Assembly (NCBI GenBank): GCA_009823505.1
Contig: VZQC01005585.1
Coordinates: 688,781 to 752,780 of the forward strand
DNA from: Rhizomys pruinosus
Taxonomy: Eukaryota > Chordata > Mammalia > Rodentia > Spalacidae
Length of the DNA stretch: 64,000 bases
Direction of reading: 5' to 3'
Positions 35,044 to 46,437 of the stretch are shown here, one piece after another (position 1 is the first letter of the stretch; each line of letters opens with the position of its first letter). Under the pieces are notes generated by a model that was not told where the DNA came from, did no database searches, and saw only the letters and a list, made by a program, of their open reading frames with translations. The position numbers were made by a program, and so were the translations under genes.

Positions 35044-36086
35044 TTATTTTTTTCCATCCTAATCATCCTGCTACAATTCTCTTTTTTATTCTGACCCAGC
35101 CATGTGTTCTTCTGTCAATACTTACAGACTGAACATGCTTCCTCTTCTACTGCTTTAGCAATTATATCCTTTGTTGAATTCTGTAATACAATTTTCATAG
35201 ATTTCATATTAAAATTGCCTCCCATACATAAAACTATTCAACAAGTATTGTTCCCCAGGTTTATTGGTGTGTTATACACGGTCCTAGGATATCTTTGACA
35301 TTCTCTTAGTTTTGGTGATTCTGTCTCCATTGCCAAACCCAAAATCTTAAGAGAAAAACATTTCATGCTTGCAAGCATATTGCAAGTTCTGTCTCTCATG
35401 AAATTTTGATGACTGAGTACTCTTTTACAAATATTAGTATTTGTGCACCTATGACCTAGTATAAAGTACACTTAAAAATACTAGTATTAATGTATTGTGT
35501 AGACTGCACTCCCAACTGCTTCTGGTTTTGCATTTTTTGTTTCAATTTTGTGTAGTAATATTTTAATATGAGCATAAGTAATATCTATGTTATAAATATT
35601 TTAGTTTTGAATATAATGACTTTTATGCTTGGAATTATCTAACTTGTTATTTTACTTGAGAAGATAGTTTTTGAAGGTCTAATTTTCAAAAGATAAAATA
35701 AAAAGTGTTTTATAACATTAAAACCTTTAAATGCTCATCTTTAATTGTTTTGGAAATGTCATAGGGACAGAAGCAAGGGGACACTCTTACTAGACAACGT
35801 CAACCGAAGAAGTGCACCTGAGAGTCAACTTACCACAGAATTGGCAAAAGATCCTCTTTGAAATCCAATATATTAATGTATAGAAATAAATATGGCACCC
35901 ATGAAGAAAAAAATTAGTGTGAGTAGTTAACTAAGTCACTCTTGAGCAAAACCATTATTACCATTATATTCTACTTTTTGACATTTCTGTAGAAATCTGT
36001 GTGACTTGTAGTTCCAATTATTAAGTTAATTTTCTCATTTGAGAAAGGCAGCTATAGGTTTGATTTTGTTTTCATTTTCTATTTCT
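34649..36086. other. Non-coding sequence with a (TTA)n duplication
   Basis: Contains the (TTA)n tract at 35001-35050 with duplicated flanks; the remainder is unrecognised. Confidence 0.45.
34969..35086. repeat. 82-bp-period duplication around (TTA)n
   Basis: A 35-nt unit starting TTTCCATCCTAATC occurs at 34969-35003 and again, with about three mismatches, at 35051-35086. The ATT/TTA tract lies between them. Confidence 0.9.
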
Positions 36087-36333
36087 TTAAATTTTTTTAA
36101 TTTTTATTTATTTCCGTATGTGTATGAATGTACTGTCTGCATGCAAGTTTGTGCACCCGTGCCGTGCAATGCCGTGGAGGTCAGAAGAGGGTGTCAGATT
36201 CCCCTGGCACTGGAGTTCTCCTGGAATTGGAGTTTCACACGGTTCTCAGCCGCCATGTGGGTGCTGGGGATTGAACCTGGGTCCTCTGTAAGAGCGGTCG
36301 GCACTCTTAACCGCTAGGCCATCTCTCCAGCCC
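36087..36333 (-). mobile_element. B2 SINE
   Basis: Full-length reverse B2: GTGCAATGCCGTGGAGGTCA, CTCAGCCGCCATGTGGGTGC and TTAACCGCTAGGCCATCTCT. Clean target-site duplications were not identified. Confidence 0.95.
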
Positions 36334-36669
36334 TGTTGAGCCCTTTTAAAGCCTTGTATCTTTCATGAGATCATCATTTGATTGTCTCAATCGTTAAGGA
36401 ATGTAGTATGTATGGAGCATTCATAATAGGTTCAGGAGCAACAGCTGGGAAAGACTAGAGAACACAGAGAAATGATACACTTACATATTTTGTAAGATAT
36501 ATAAAGTGTTTATAGAAAATCACATGGTTTCTTGTGTCTCTTCAACTATGCAAGCTCTTAAATAGCCAACTCTTTCTATTGTCTAGAACAGCTTAATTGA
36601 AGATCACTCAATTTACCTTTTTATCAGAGATATTTCTAAACTTTGATTGCCTTTTAAAGATGAATTCTT
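36334..36669. other. Non-coding sequence, nothing recognised
   Basis: No feature recognised. Confidence 0.4.
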
Positions 36670-36860
36670 TTTTAAAAACATTTATTTAGCTATTTGCTTA
36701 TTCATTCATGTGTGCATTGTATGTGTGGGCATGCATATGCCAAGGTCAGATGGCGACTTGCCAGAATCAGTTCTCTCCTTCCATTCTAGGGATTGACCTC
36801 AGCTTGTCAGACTTGGCAGCAGGTACTATTATCTTCTATGCCAACTGACTGGCCTGTCGG
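36670..36860 (-). mobile_element. B3/B4-type SINE, diverged
   Basis: Reverse pattern: CATGCATATGCCAAGGTCAG, CAGTTCTCTCCTTCCATTCT, GGGATTGACCTCAGCTTGTC and AACTGACTGGCCTG. Confidence 0.7.
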
Positions 36861-38049
36861 TGCTTTTGAATTTTTCAATAAGATTTGTCCACTTTACAAA
36901 TATTTACTACTCCCTTGAAACTTCTAATAAACCACACTTTCTCTCCATTACTACATTCCTATATAGATTTGCTCAGTGGAGATATTTTTATTTCACTACT
37001 CAATAATAACAAATACATATTATCTTAAAAACTGAACAAGCAACAACGGAACTCTTTTTCATATTAAAAAAATCAAAGGAATGTAGTCCATATCGGTTTT
37101 TTTTTTACTTTAAAACTGAGCTTATTGTCGATTAGAACAGCCATTACTTTAGAAAGAGATACTCTGTCTAAATGGGCCAAATGAAGGCACAGAAAACTGG
37201 AAAGAACAGCATGCATTCTCTCCAGTAAAAAGGGTGGCAATGTTATATAAGTCTGGCCAGTGAATTTTTCCTTAAAGAGCACATAAAAATTGGGCAGGGT
37301 TTGTTTTGGGAATCAAAAGCCACATGAGATTAAAAAAAAAATTAAGAAAGGTAAAAGAAGAAAGATATTGATTGTGAAAAGAAATGAGCCACTTAAACGG
37401 CTAACAAGGAGAGGTAGCAGCATGGAAATAAAAATAAAAATACTGAATTCGACCTATTTGTCGGGAAATGATGTAGCTGATTTAAACAATTGATTTTCTT
37501 TTGCTCTACACAAACCTCGTGAGGTGTCTATGACTATCTCCATTAGAGAGGAGAGTCTGTCTCCTGCCTCTTCAAGCCGTTGTGTACACTTTTTGCTTGT
37601 TTGTTTCTAGAACACAGAGGCATCGACTTAAGTCCGTAGATCTCTGGAGCATCCTGACAGGGAAGATCATCATTTTGAAAGAAAGAGCATCACCGAAAAA
37701 GTTTCTTTTTTTGTTTCTGGCCAAATAGTATCGACTCAGCTAATGTTTCAGATACACACTCTTGCACACACAATTAAAAGCTCTCGGATGTCTTAAACTT
37801 ACGGTCTGAAAACGAGTGAATACAATCAAATGCAAGTGCTAGTAATTAAGTTGCCTGTTCAAGTGGACTGGTTTTCTGATTTTTTTGTCATTTTTTTGTC
37901 GCGGATGTTGTTTTGAGGGGTGAAGTTTATGGAGGGCAAATAGGGAAGGTCATCTCTGCCAGGAAGTTTGAGAACATTTTTCCATGCGTCTGATTCCTAG
38001 CTTGGACAGTTCTGTGTTGATCAGTCAGAGGTTCCCAGGCTGAGAAGTA
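36861..38049. other. Non-coding flank upstream of the CpG island
   Basis: No SINE or L1 is visible from about 36.9 kb up to the island. CpG content begins to rise after about 37.5 kb. This could hold proximal regulatory sequence, but no specific element was identified. Confidence 0.45.
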
Positions 38050-38559
38050 CCATTCTTCAGCTGCCAAACCCAGAAGGACGGGGGCGCTGTCTGGTGACTT
38101 TGCCTGCTTCCTTCAAGGCGGCGACCACCTCCTGGGATTCGCTCTCCAACCGCGCTGCTCTGTTTCGGGTCCCAGGTCCGCTGCACAGCGATGCCAGGAC
38201 GCTGAACCTCGGAGCCAAGGCTCTGGGGAGAGTCACCCCGGAGCGCCCGGTCCGGCCCAGACACTCGCTGCTCGCAGTCAGAAAGCGCCCCAGGCCCAGC
38301 TCTGTGGGCCCGGCTTCCTCGCGCACCTAGGACTCCGGGACCACGAGCCCCCCACCCCGCGCCCCAGCCTTGCCTCTCGCATCTCACACCCTAGAAGCAA
38401 CGCCTTCTCCCGGAAACCAGCCTGCTGAGCAAAGGCGGAGGAAAACCTTGGGCCTTCCGCTCTGATTGGTCTCCCCCCGCCGCGCGGGGCGAGGCAGCTA
38501 TTGGCTCCCGGGCGTTGTCAGTCGCCGAGGCCAGAGCCATCGCCGGGGAAGCGCGGCCC

Positions 38560-38853
38560 GGCTCCGGGGCTCCGCTGCCGCCGCCGCTGCTCGGCTGGTG
38601 CAGCTGAGCCCGCGCGAGCGCCACCGCCTCCGCCGCTGCCCACCGCGCCGCCAGCGCAGCGGGGGTTGCGGGAGGTCGCCGGGAAGGGGCGGGCGCGGGC
38701 GCCGAGCACGAGGAGGCGGAGGCGCTGGAGAAGTGATGCTGGCGCCGGGGATCCGGGCAGCGGCAGCGGAGCAGCAGCATCCTCGGGACTCGGGCTGCAG
38801 CGTCCCCGTGGCCCGCGGGCCAGGAGAACCGCCAGAGACCTCGCGTCCCGCGG
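38560..38853 (+). other. Putative first exon of an unidentified gene
   Basis: The exon end is called from a near-perfect splice donor, CGG|GTAAGG, with GT at 38854-38855. The exon start is only an estimate. The sequence contains triplet-rich GCC/GCG and CAG/AGC runs typical of a GC-rich 5' UTR. An ATG at 38736 (context GAAGTGATGC) opens 39 codons plus one base before the donor, beginning MLAPGIRAAAAEQQHPRDSG. This could be a short N-terminal coding segment or an upstream ORF. The frame is also open upstream of that ATG, so the start is not decided by the sequence. I do not recognise the protein, and no other exon is visible downstream in the window, implying a first intron of at least 25 kb. 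Confidence 0.55.
38736..38853 (+). CDS. Possible N-terminal coding segment or uORF
   Basis: A 118-nt open segment from ATG 38736 to the splice donor, ending in phase 1. The product is Ala/Gly/Pro/Arg-rich, with no signal peptide or known motif. The Kozak context is moderate (A of GAAGTG at -5, G at -3, C at +4). GC-rich islands produce open frames by chance, so coding status is unproven. Confidence 0.25.
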
Positions 38854-39065
38854 GTAAGGGTTGGCTCCCCAGTGGGCTTTGTGATCTTGGGGGTTGGCGA
38901 GGTTCGTGGTGGCCGGGGCATCCCGAACAGGATGTTTCGGACCCGGACGGCGAGTCCAGACGCCGGGCGAGGCTGATGCTTATGCTGGTGCGGCTTCGGC
39001 TCCTGCATTCTCGCAGCGGCGCTGACAGACTTTGACAGCGCGTGGATGGCATTGTGTGTGAGCGA

Positions 39066-39106
39066 GTGTGTGTATGTGTATGTGTATGCGCGCGCGCACA
39101 CGCACG
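39066..39106. repeat. Alternating purine-pyrimidine tract with (CG)n core
   Basis: A 41-bp strictly alternating tract (GTGTGTGTATG ... ATGCGCGCGCGCACACGCAC) lies about 210 bp after the putative exon 1 donor. Composition favours Z-DNA. Confidence 0.9.
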
Positions 39107-39400
39107 AGGTTTGGGGCACTTTGCAGAGGAGTCGGTCCCCTTTACGTGGACCGATGTCCTTCAAAAATCCGGGATGGGATGGGGTGAACTGAAATGTTTT
39201 TGGCTCAGCGGGATAAAGAACTCACCCGGGGCACAGTAAAGTGTAAGGAGGCTTTTAAGGAGCCCGGCAAAGGCAAATTGAACTTTATTGCTTTAATGAA
39301 AAGGAGACCTCGGATCTGGCGCGCCAGGGGAGAAGCGCGTTCACCCGGGCTCCCCAAAGTCCCGCCTTGCGCCTGGGGCTTTCGAGCAGAAAGAGGAAAG

Positions 39401-40351
39401 TAAAGGTTGGTCCAAGCTGCTGGAGGAAGAAAGAGAAGTTACTGGGGTTGTGTGCGGAGGCTAGGTTTCCGGACTGGCGACTTTTAGGTGGCTGAAGCTT
39501 CGCGTGTGAGGCTCAGTGTACTTTTCCGGAGCGCAGATTTGGGGGTGGAGAGAATCTCGCTCCGATGGGTGGCTCCTTCTGCCTGGTGATGCCTTTGAGC
39601 GCAGGTGGCCTCTAGGGAATGACTGGGCTAAGGTGGTGTAGAGCTCTGGTAAGCTTTGGGAATGTCCAGACGGAGACACTTCCTTCCCGGGGCAGCTGGG
39701 CAGGCGTGCCCACCCCACGTGGGACTCGCCTGATGGGTCTTGGCTGGGCGCTGGGCGAGAGACTGAGCAATCTTGAGAAACTTCAAGCCCGCTGAGGCCC
39801 GGGCCACCAGGCTGAGCGCGCTTTAACCAGAAAAGGTAACAAGGTTTGCTTACCCAGTTCTTCCAAGGCATATGCTCTTTTTTTCTTTCCCTATCACATG
39901 TTTTGTTTTGTGAGACCATTGGGAGTTCCGTTTGCACTGGAACCCATTCCTCAGAAGGCGAATTTTATGCGCTGCTGCAAGTGGTTAGTTCTCTCCAGCT
40001 GAGTCCTGGATCTCCATAGCTCACTGCAGTGGTTTCCTTATCCCTGTTTAGGACGCACAAACTTAGTATTGGCGGTTATTTTCTCCAGGATTGGTTGACT
40101 CCTCTGCTTTTGAAAACTTCTTGAAATATCTCGATTCTAAGGCCCTGTCTCCACCTGGCTCAGATGGGTTGACGCTATAGCTGTGACAGAGGCGAGAGGG
40201 TTGCAGGGAGTTGTGGAGGTGGTGAGCCTGCCAGCTTTGGTCAAACCAAATGTGGCTTAGTAATACAGGGAGCTGGCGTCGGTACTTTCCCCAGTTCGAA
40301 GCTTTGTAACCCTTTGCTTTGGAGGAATCTGTTGTCCAAGCACAGAACGAA

Positions 40352-40403
<52 letters not shown>

Positions 40404-41842
40404 AAATCCACTTGAATTATTTCTGGTTTCGTAAAACAGAGAAAACGAAAGTAAAGGCATCCCCTGAAAAATACTGTGGAAAGTCAGGAGGGAGCTGTCC
40501 AAAATGCCAGGCATTTTTCCCTAGGTTTTTTGTTTGTTTGAAGTGCAAAGATTCTGTTTTCCTTCAGTAGAGTAACTGATTCTAAAGCAGATGAGCAGCG
40601 TACAGAAAACAAAAAGTGATGTTAGTTTTGTGTCTGAGGATAATTGTATGCCTTTCGTCTCTTAACTGGTGAGTTGTAAATGGATTTCTTAGTATGATTT
40701 TACCTGAACACATATGAATTGTATTTGAGTTAGTCGAAAGATGGTATTAAATATTGGTTTTCAGTATTCATTACATCTGGCTCCAAAGTCTGGTTTTCTG
40801 ATATAATGAATGTTTCCACTGTTAGAATTCTACTCAATATTCAAATGCCCCCAGGTGATTATTTTATTATAGCAACTTTTAGTTATTTTAACATTCAGAA
40901 ATTTCCGATGGTTATTAGCCACACTAAGCAGATAATTTTAGTTTTATATTTTATTTATTCGAGCCTATGAGCTGGCAAAAATTGTTTTGTTTCCACATGT
41001 CTTGATACAACTTTGCTAAGTTTAAAATGTGTTATATACTATTAATAAATAATTTCGAATGAATTTAAAACCAAATCAAGTAAACAATAGCAGTCAATAT
41101 TATAATATGTAAATTAGTGGGAAATTTTCAACAATTTGGCTAATAAAATACCTTTCATGTTGATATCAAGTAGCGTCTTCTAAGACTGCATTATGAATAG
41201 GGTAAACCACAGATCTTAAAATGGAATAATAATGGACTCGATTTACCATAGCCTTCTTAAAAAAGGAATTTTTACTTTGAAAAATGTTTTTTTTTTCCTC
41301 AGAAAATTGAATATACTTTACAAGCAATGGAAACAAATATGCTGAAGTTTTGAGAAGTGTGCACATATCCACAAATTAGAATAGAACAAGAAAAATATTT
41401 AAGCATTGTGATGCTGGGTGAAGGGTTGGGAGGAGGGGAATGGCTCCGATTTGTGGATGGAGACTGGCAGAACTGGCCCCTTGGTTTAAACAAGCAATTC
41501 AAGTGCTTCCAGATCTGCACATTCACTTCAGTTTTGACTTGTTTTGCTGCAGGGCAGCCCATGAGCTTAGACTGCCATATATTCCAGATGGATTTTAGTA
41601 ACTCAAGTAAATGTCAACTTGTCAAATCTCCAGTCCACTAAATTTACTTTTTGACCTCCACCAAATTTTAATTTTAGTACTTAGAGGTTAGCTTTTTCTG
41701 AAAAGGTCATGCTTCTTGCAAGGAACAATTGAATTATCTTATGAAATAGTATTTCTCAGTCAAATTTCTTTTTATTCACGATGAAGTCATTCTCTAAAAC
41801 TAGGAGTTTTAGGGAATTGAAACCAGTATAAATAAGAAAGTT
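39401..41842. other. Putative intron 1, mostly unrecognised
   Basis: GC content falls gradually to AT-rich by about 40.6 kb. It contains (CA)n at 40353-40399. No SINE or L1 is visible in about 2.4 kb, which is notable for this window and could reflect proximal regulatory sequence. Confidence 0.5.
40353..40399. repeat. (CA)n microsatellite
   Basis: About 23 uninterrupted CA units. Confidence 0.97.
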
Positions 41843-42044
41843 ATTCTTTTTCTAAGTATTATGCCTTCATGTATGTCCTTGTACCCATATCATGCAATGC
41901 CCACAGAGGACAGAAGATGGAGTCAAATCCCCTGAAACTGGAGTTACAGGTGGTTGTTAGCTGCCATGTGGGTGCTGGGATTCAAACCAAGGTCTTCTAA
42001 CAAAATAGCCAGTGTTCTTAACCAATGAGCCATCTCTCCAGCCC
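41843..42044 (-). mobile_element. B2/B3-type SINE
   Basis: Reverse copy: CATGCAATGCCCACAGAGGA, GCTGCCATGTGGGTGCTGGG and ACCAATGAGCCATCTCTCCA. Confidence 0.88.
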
Positions 42045-42730
42045 TGCGAAATTTATTCTTATATGGTCCTTGTCTCTCTGTTCTCACCCTTCTACATGCA
42101 GTTATGCACCTGATGTGTGTGCACACAAACACATATAACTAGGAGTAATATAATAACCACTTTACATTTGAAGCCAATTTACAAGTCCACTCTGGATAAG
42201 GAATATGATTCATAGGGCATTTCTTCATCCCATCTAATAATAATCCACTATTGTTTATAATATTGGCTTACTCAAGTAAATTTTAGTAAATGACACTGTG
42301 TTCTTCCTATGTGGGGAACAGTATTCCAGTTGCCTGGATCACAGAACAAAGACAGATAACTGCCCTATGGAGTTTATGTGTTATTGCAAGGGAATAGGTT
42401 TAATAAAACATGAAAAGATCCAGTATATTGATCTCCTAAAAGCATGTATTTTTTACACTTTTATCTCATGGCTCAGTCCTTCCTTTGCATTTTCTGTTCA
42501 ACTAACACACAATAATCTATATATCCCTTCTCAAATAATTGGATTAATTTAGTAACTACTAAGGCTCCACAACTCAAACCATGCTTCTCCTGAAGTTCTG
42601 TATGAAAACCACAAGAAAACTGCATAGGATTTGAGAATTAAGCTAAAAAAGAAAGAAAAAAAAAAGGAATTCCAAGATTATAATGGAATGAGACCACAAG
42701 GTATTTATCCTTTGAAATATATTAAAATTC
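42045..42730. other. Putative intron, nothing recognised
   Basis: No feature recognised. Confidence 0.4.
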
Positions 42731-42842
42731 AGTCAGGCATTGTAGCACCCTCCTCCAATACTAGCCCTCAGGAAGGTGAGGCAGGAGAATAGTGAATTTG
42801 TAACCTTCTTAAGTTACATGATAAGACCTTGTCTGAAAAAAG
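42731..42842 (+). mobile_element. Old B1/proto-B1-like SINE
   Basis: CAGTCAGGCATTGTAGCACC, CAGGAAGGTGAGGCAGGAGA and ATAAGACCTTGTCTGAAAAA keep the 7SL-derived order, but are strongly diverged. Confidence 0.6.
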
Positions 42843-42996
42843 TTGTATGTCAACCCAAATACTTTTCAGATCAACTAATGTGGGAAACATCTTTTGCCAG
42901 AATAACAGTTAAAACTCATTTATGTTTATCCTGTCAAGTATATTTAACTTCATCCAAAAGAGTTGAATGAGTTAATCATGATTAAAGATAAGTTCA

Positions 42997-43223
42997 GGAG
43001 TTGGAGAGATGGCCTAGTGGTTAAGAGCACTGACTGCTCTTGCAGAGGACCTGGGTTTGATCCCCAGCACCCACATGGTGGCTGAGAACCGTCTTTAACA
43101 CCAGTTCCAGGGGAATCTGATGCCCTCTTCTGACCTCCGTGGCATTGCACAACATGGGTGCACAAACCTACATGCAGATAATACATTCATATACATACAA
43201 AAATAAATAAAAATTAAAAAAAT
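42997..43223 (+). mobile_element. B2 SINE
   Basis: Forward B2: TTGGAGAGATGGCCTAGTGG, GGGTTTGATCCCCAGCACCC, tail AAATAAATAAAAATTAAAAA. Target-site duplication AAAGATAAGTTCA at 42984-42996 and 43224-43236. Confidence 0.96.
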
Positions 43224-43236
43224 AAAGATAAGTTCA

Positions 43237-43820
43237 AAAGCATAATTCTAATGAGTGAAATTCTGCTTCTCCCACACTGAAAATGTCAGCTTCACCTATA
43301 TTTGTAAAGGCAGATCACAAGCCTGAGAGTTTGAGGTCAGTGTTTTCATAAAGATATTAATCAGTAAAGGACTTATGGTAGTTTTCTGGTAAGAAATTCC
43401 AAAACAAGTGGAAAACTTTTAAATAACTGTCTTTAGTTAAAAATAAGGTTAGTTATCCAGTGAGACCAGTTACAAATAAAACAACAAACTTGAGCCTATG
43501 TTTCATTCTTTGATATACACTAGTCTATAATTATTGATTTTCTATGCTTCTATTTCATTATTTTCTTTAAAAATAATTATTACTTACACCTTATGAAGAG
43601 TGGGCCCAGCTTAGTTTTCAAAAGGAAGTTTATAAATGGTACATTCATATAAATGAAGTGAAATGTGTAATCTCAAGAAGCTGTGCTACATAATGATTGC
43701 CAACCTGCTCTCCAGTTTTTCTGTAACAGTCTTAGTGTAGAGTACTTAGTACTTATGTTACTTTAGAATTATTTCAAATATCCGATAAAAGTATTCAAAA
43801 TTTAAGATTTATTTTTAATT
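43237..43820. other. Putative intron, nothing recognised
   Basis: No feature recognised. Confidence 0.4.
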
Positions 43821-43830
43821 GTGTGTGTGT

Positions 43831-43903
<73 letters not shown>
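43821..43903. repeat. (GT)n followed by poly-T
   Basis: GT tract 43821-43866 with one GA interruption, a short spacer, then about 26 T directly against the L1 fragment. Confidence 0.95.
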
Positions 43904-46437
43904 ATGAAGCCAGTATATTCAGCTATCCAAAACCAGGTAAAGATACAACCAAAAAGGAGAGAACTATAGACCCATCTCCTTAATGAACACAGATGCCAAA
44001 ATTCTAAAACAGGATACTGGCAAATCACATACAGACCCACATCAAGAAGATAATCCATCATGACCAAGTTGGATTCATACCAGAGATGCAGGGATGGTTC
44101 AACATATGAAAATCAATAAATATCATCAAGTATATAAATGGTCTGAAAGACAAAAGCCACACCATCATCTCTATTGATGCAGAGAAAGCCTTTGACAAAA
44201 TCCAGCATCCCTTCATGTTTAAAGCCCAAGAGGGAATTGGACTGGAGGGATCATTCCTCAAGGTAATCAAAGCCATATACAGGAAACCCACAGCCAATTA
44301 TCCTAAACGGGAAACGACAGAAGCATTCCCCTTAAGGGTAGGAACTCAGTAAGGCTGCCCCCTGTCACCACTTCCTTTTCAATATAGTGCTTGTTTAAAG
44401 CCCTTAACTCGGGCAATAAGGCGAAGAAAGGAAATTAAAGGAGTTCTAATTGAAAGGGGAATTCAAGCTATCCCTTTTTGCTTGATGTATATTGTCTACT
44501 TAAGGGGTGCTAAGAAGACTCCACAAAAACTCCGGAAATGATTAAAGTTTCAGTAAAGTGGCAGGATAAAAATAAATCTAGAAAAATCAGTAGCCTTCTT
44601 TACACCAACCAACAACAAGCAACTGAAGAAGGAATACAAGGAGAACTTCCCTCTCACAATGCCTCAAAAATAATAAATATCTAGGAACAAACCTAACCAA
44701 AGACACAAGGATCTCTACAACAAAAATGTTAAACCCCTGACGAAGGAGACTGAGGAAGATCCTAGAAGATGGAAAAACCTCCCATTGCTCATAGATTGGG
44801 GAAAATAAATATATGTAAAATTGTCCACTTCTACCCAAACTCGTGCATAGATTTAATGCAGTCCCAAAGCAAAATCCCCAAGAGCTTCTGTCACAGGCTT
44901 GGAAAAAAAAATGCCTACGATGCCATTTGAAAAACAAAAGACCCGGATAGACAAAGCAACCCTGAGTATAAAGAGCAATACAGGGGGGGATCTTTATACC
45001 AGAACTCAAACTATACTACAGGTCTATTCGTCATAAAGACAGCCTTGTACTCACACAAAAACAGACCCGTTGAACGATCCAACGAAGCACACACATTTCA
45101 GCCACCTCATATTTTGACAAGGGGGCCAAGAAGACACAAATAGAGGAAAGAGAGCATTTCAGTAAGTGGTGTTGGGCAAAACTGGATCACCACCTGTGAA
45201 GAATGAAATTAAACCCCTACCTCTCACTCCTGTACAAAAATTTCAATTCCAGATATAATCAAAGCCTTCTCAACATGAAACCCAAATTCTGGAGGTAATA
45301 GAAGAAAAAACTTGTCAGCAGACTAAAAGACAGTAGGCATATGAAAAGACTTCCTATATCAGGCAGCAGCTGTGCAAGGAATATGATCGACAATTGACAA
45401 ATGAGGCCTCATTAAATTCAAAAGCATCTTGTTAACATCAAAAGAAACAATGAAGGAAGTGATGAGAAAAACCCCAACAGAGTGGGAAGCAACCTTCACT
45501 CCAGATACATCTGACAAAGCATTAATTTCCAAAGGCTAGTAAGCTTACTCAAATAAAAGAGAAGGAAAACAAATGACTCACTCAAAAGGATGGATGAGCA
45601 AAGAACTGAATGAGACTTCACAAGTGCGGAACTAGAGATGGCTGAGAAACATCTAAAAAGTTTTCAACATCGTCACTTAATCATTGGGAAATGCAAATTA
45701 ACGCCACTCTAAGATATCATCTGACTCAGATTAAATGGCCAGGATCAAGAAAACAAAGATATCAAGTGCTGGAGAAGTTGCGGGGAAAGGGGACCAACTC
45801 ATCCATTGCTGGGGGAATGTATTTAACCTTGTTTTACAGCCACTATGGAAAGCAGTGTGGAGAACCCTTGGAAGACTGAAAATGGAGCTTGCCATTTGAC
45901 CCCGTCATACCACTCCTGGGTATATACCCCACAAGACTCATCTTACTGCAGAATATTTACATGCACAAGCTCTATTATTGAAGCTTTGTTCACAATAGCA
46001 AACAGCTGGTGCGAACCCACCCAAATGCCCCTCAACTGGACGAGTAGTGGAAGCGAAATCTTTGGTACCTGTACACAATAGAGCTCTATGCAGCCGTGAC
46101 GCAAAGCTAGGACAAAGACAACATCATGAAACTTTGCAGCTAAATGGATGAGCTAGAAGATATATTAAGTGAAGCTAACACAGTCCTGCGTTTGGGCAAC
46201 AGGCAAGTCTGTTAGATTGGTTTTGCATGAAGGATGCTTAAACTCAAAAAAAAAAAAAAAAAAAAAAAAAAAACATGAAAAAAAAAACAAACCTGAAAGA
46301 TGCAGCGCCCGTTATGGCAGAATACATGATCTGGGTGGGGTGGGGTGGGGGGGAAGGGAAAGGGAAATATGCCTGATCTGAATTGGGAAATGATGTACGA
46401 AATGCACAAAGCAAAAATAAAAATTAAATTTAAAAAA
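43903..46437 (+). mobile_element. 5'-truncated L1 (ORF2 part + 3' end), many small indels
   Basis: Forward L1 beginning in the ORF2 reverse-transcriptase region (ATGAAGCCAGTATATTCAGC, GGATTCATACCAGAGATGCA). It continues through the thumb/C-terminal region (TCACTTAATCATTGGGAAAT, GGCCAGGATCAAGAAAACAA) to the 3' end (GGGAAATGATGTACGAAATG, A-rich tail at 46415-46437). The reading frame is broken repeatedly by 1-3 base indels rather than mainly by substitutions. There is no ORF1 or 5' UTR. A poly-A run (46246-46273) lies inside the 3' region. Confidence 0.93.

Larger units (their letters stand above)
38050..39400 (+). promoter_or_regulatory. CpG-island promoter of an unidentified gene
   Basis: This is the only strongly GC- and CpG-rich segment in a window that is otherwise AT-rich; density peaks at about 38.46-38.95 kb. 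Plus-strand promoter hallmarks are two inverted CCAAT boxes (ATTGG at 38465-38469 and 38500-38504, 35 bp apart) and a GC box GGGGCGGG at 38686-38693. No TATA box is apparent, so it looks like a dispersed, TATA-less promoter. Transcription probably starts between about 38.52 and 38.68 kb (inference). The island also extends upstream (38.08-38.34 kb), so divergent transcription is possible. It is unmethylated-type in base composition: CpGs are retained here while surrounding DNA is depleted. Confidence 0.82.

Noticed and set aside
38391..39164. 257-codon minus-strand frame in the CpG island
   Set aside because: Proline/alanine/arginine-rich shadow of GC-rich DNA running into the alternating GT/CG tract; no domain, and the promoter and donor signals point to the plus strand.
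39461..39937. 158-codon minus-strand frame downstream of the island
   Set aside because: No recognisable protein, no splice or promoter support, and inside the putative intron; likely chance in GC-rich sequence.
44587..45009. 140-codon minus-strand frame
   Set aside because: Antisense of the L1 ORF2 fragment.
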